Shown in pieces: positions 6,277-7,163 of a stretch of DNA of 7,163 nt. The stretch is from Candidatus Gastranaerophilales bacterium. GTDB lineage: Bacteria > Cyanobacteriota > Vampirovibrionia > Gastranaerophilales > Gastranaerophilaceae. The notes below the pieces were generated by a model that saw nothing but the letters and a program-made list of their open reading frames with translations, was not told the DNA's origin and did no database searches. Numbering within the stretch: position 1 is the first letter of the stretch; each line of letters starts with the position of its first letter. A program made the position numbers and the translations under genes. The stretch covers positions 1 through 7,163 of the forward strand of contig JAJQFK010000165.1 in the NCBI GenBank assembly GCA_021201175.1, in the 5' to 3' direction.

Positions 6277-6336
6277 TGCAACACAATGAAATGTTTTATC
6301 ACAAACTTGATTAGTTGTTGTGTGCAATTTTTTTTT
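6277..6336 (+). terminator. Rho-independent terminator, probably for leuA
   Basis: TGCAACACAA (6277-6286) pairs with TTGTGTGCA (6318-6326) as a nine-pair stem with one bulged A. A run of nine T (6328-6336) follows after a single A. The loop is long, about 31 bases, and can form a small inner stem ATCA/TGAT. It lies 137 bases past the leuA stop, so the decayed fragment would be part of the leuA message. Confidence 0.55.
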
Positions 6337-6356
6337 GTACGCTTGCAATTACTATC

Positions 6357-6507
6357 ACTCGCAAAGACGGTTTCAGCCGGACTGTAGGTTCAATCCAATA
6401 ACGTCAATTGCGAGGGGCTTTGAATAACAACGTCATTGCGAGTCCACCCGTGGTGGACGTGGCAATCTTTGCCATCTTTAGGACTAGATTGCTTCGTCGT
6501 TACACTC
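6357..6507. repeat. Cluster of REP-like palindromic repeats with CGTCATTGCGAG core
   Basis: The core CGTCATTGCGAG (6431-6442) occurs again as CGTCAATTGCGAG (6402-6414, one inserted base) and inverted as CTCGCAAAGACG (6358-6369, 11 of 12 matching). The matching tail GCAATCT (6462-6468) is mirrored by AGATTGC (6486-6492) within AGATTGCTTCGTCG. From general knowledge, this core with a GCAATCT tail is a widespread dispersed repeat in intergenic DNA of many unrelated bacteria. The segment is visibly richer in G and C than its surroundings. The stretch 6508-6602, between the cluster and the zinc-ribbon gene, holds nothing I can assign, although its base composition suggests it may belong to the same element. 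Confidence 0.72.
6435..6466. repeat. Hairpin inside the REP-like repeat
   Basis: GTCCACC (6442-6448) pairs with GGTGGAC (6452-6458) around the three-base loop CGT. The stem is extended by ATTGC (6435-6439) with GCAAT (6462-6466) across a small internal loop. No T run follows on either strand, so it is not an obvious terminator. Confidence 0.65.
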
Positions 6508-6602
6508 TCTTGAATTTTTGCAGTCAAACCATCCATTCTCACTATGTTGCGGTTTCGCTTTGTAATGTTCCCGCCTTGATTTTCCTTCCTTTCGGGCAAT
6601 TT

Positions 6603-7121
6603 TTATTTATTTCCATATTTATGTTTGAGTAATATCGTTGTTAAACTTGGACGTTTCATTTGTTTATTAAATTTTGTTTCAAATTCTTCAAGTTCTTCTG
6701 AGGCAGCTTTTTTAAATTCGTTCATTACCGCTTCAACTCTGTCTGCTTCTGTTGTATATTGGGCTCTTATTTTATCAAGTTCTTTATTATCTAAAAATTT
6801 ACCGCCGCAATTATAACAATCATCAACTTGAATCTCCTGTGTTGCATCCGTATAATTTTTAACCATATTCATTCCGCATAACGGGCATACTCTTGTATCA
6901 TATTCACTAACGGTTTTAAAAGTTTTATCTTTTATTGCTTCAAGTAATGGAGTTATATCTTCTGTTACTTCATCAAATTTTTTGAATTCGCCTTTATCAA
7001 AAAAAATACCTCCGCAACCGTCAAGACATACATCAAGATATAGATTTTGTTCGGACATAAATATTTTTTTCATCTCTTTGCCGCATGCCGGACAGGTTAA
7101 AATTTTATCATTATCAGCCAT
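6603..7121 (-). CDS. Small protein with two TFIIB-type zinc ribbons
   Basis: The protein has 172 residues and no signal peptide or membrane segment, so it should be cytoplasmic. It contains two zf-TFIIB-like units. The first has C10-x2-C13 and C32-x3-C36 followed by GGIFFDKGEF; the second has C79-x2-C82 and C102-x2-C105 followed by GGKFLDNKEL. The CPxCG then C-x-x-CGG-[IK]-[FL]-D-x-x-E pattern is the family signature, and all eight cysteines are present, so two zinc ions are likely. The spacing in the second half of the first ribbon is one residue longer (CLDGC). Residues about 123-157 are a charged, probably helical tail ending in a basic stretch. The role of bacterial zf-TFIIB proteins is not known; nucleic-acid or protein binding is usually supposed. 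The start has a good GAGGT site (7132-7128) six bases upstream. A second gene cannot be seen on either side in the same transcript. Confidence 0.85.
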   Translation of the reverse strand: MADNDKILTCPACGKEMKKIFMSEQNLYLDVCLDGCGGIFFDKGEFKKFDEVTEDITPLLEAIKDKTFKTVSEYDTRVCPLCGMNMVKNYTDATQEIQVDDCYNCGGKFLDNKELDKIRAQYTTEADRVEAVMNEFKKAASEELEEFETKFNKQMKRPSLTTILLKHKYGNK

Positions 7122-7147
7122 AATTATACCTCATTTCTACCCGTATA

Positions 7148-7156
7148 ATTTTAGCA
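7148..7156 (-). promoter_or_regulatory. Extended -10 promoter element of the zinc-ribbon gene
   Basis: On the minus strand TGCTAAAAT (7156-7148) is an extended -10 box (TG, one base, TAAAAT). The start of transcription would fall near 7141, with a leader of about 20 bases containing the GAGGT ribosome site. Any -35 box would lie beyond the window edge. Confidence 0.5.
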
Positions 7157-7163
7157 TATTTAC

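Noticed and set aside
6390..6599. 69-residue open frame on the minus strand.
   Set aside because: It is made of the REP-like repeat cluster and its flank, has no ribosome site, and such frames are common by-products of these repeats.
1..7163. CRISPR array, tRNA, rRNA, complete insertion sequence or toxin-antitoxin pair.
   Set aside because: I saw no regularly spaced repeats, cloverleaf, transposase or paired small genes. The ORF6N gene alone is not evidence of a toxin-antitoxin pair.

Overview
The window is AT-rich DNA, most likely from a diderm bacterium. The evidence for a diderm is an AsmA-like envelope protein at the left edge. The ORF6N protein, the two-half M16 peptidase with an Asn/Ser-rich leader, and the codon usage recall gut Vampirovibrionia (Candidatus Gastranaerophilales). 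That placement is an inference from general resemblance, and no rRNA or other phylogenetic marker is present to confirm it. The standard genetic code fits every gene.

Layout. (1) Positions 1-492, minus: the N-terminal 164 residues of an AsmA-like membrane-anchored protein that runs off the window, with a good promoter at 541-569. (2) Positions 493-896: a gene-poor stretch holding a nested inverted repeat (627-740), a 34-codon remnant of a DUF2130-type gene start (737-841) and the first copy of an 18-bp repeat. (3) Positions 897-1421, plus: an intact ORF6N-domain DNA-binding protein of phage type, whose last codons are the second copy of that repeat. (4) Positions 1424-1533: a possible frameshifted gene fragment. 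(5) Positions 1543-4380, minus: a 945-residue M16 zinc metallopeptidase with one active and one inactive half. (6) Positions 4381-4568: a divergent intergenic region with a 14-bp palindrome and a strong leuA promoter. (7) Positions 4569-6140, plus: a complete 2-isopropylmalate synthase with its leucine-sensing domain. (8) Positions 6141-6602: a decayed coding fragment, a probable rho-independent terminator, and a cluster of REP-like palindromic repeats with the CGTCATTGCGAG core. (9) Positions 6603-7121, minus: a small protein with two TFIIB-type zinc ribbons.

The genes do not form one pathway. leuA and the M16 gene are divergent and do not share transcripts. The ORF6N gene with its flanking scars is the accessory part; the AsmA-like, M16, LeuA and zinc-ribbon genes look like ordinary chromosome. 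I see no CRISPR array, tRNA, rRNA or complete mobile element. I did not find a convincing new system. The best leads are the DUF2130/ORF6N scar at 737-1423 and the repeat cluster at 6357-6507.
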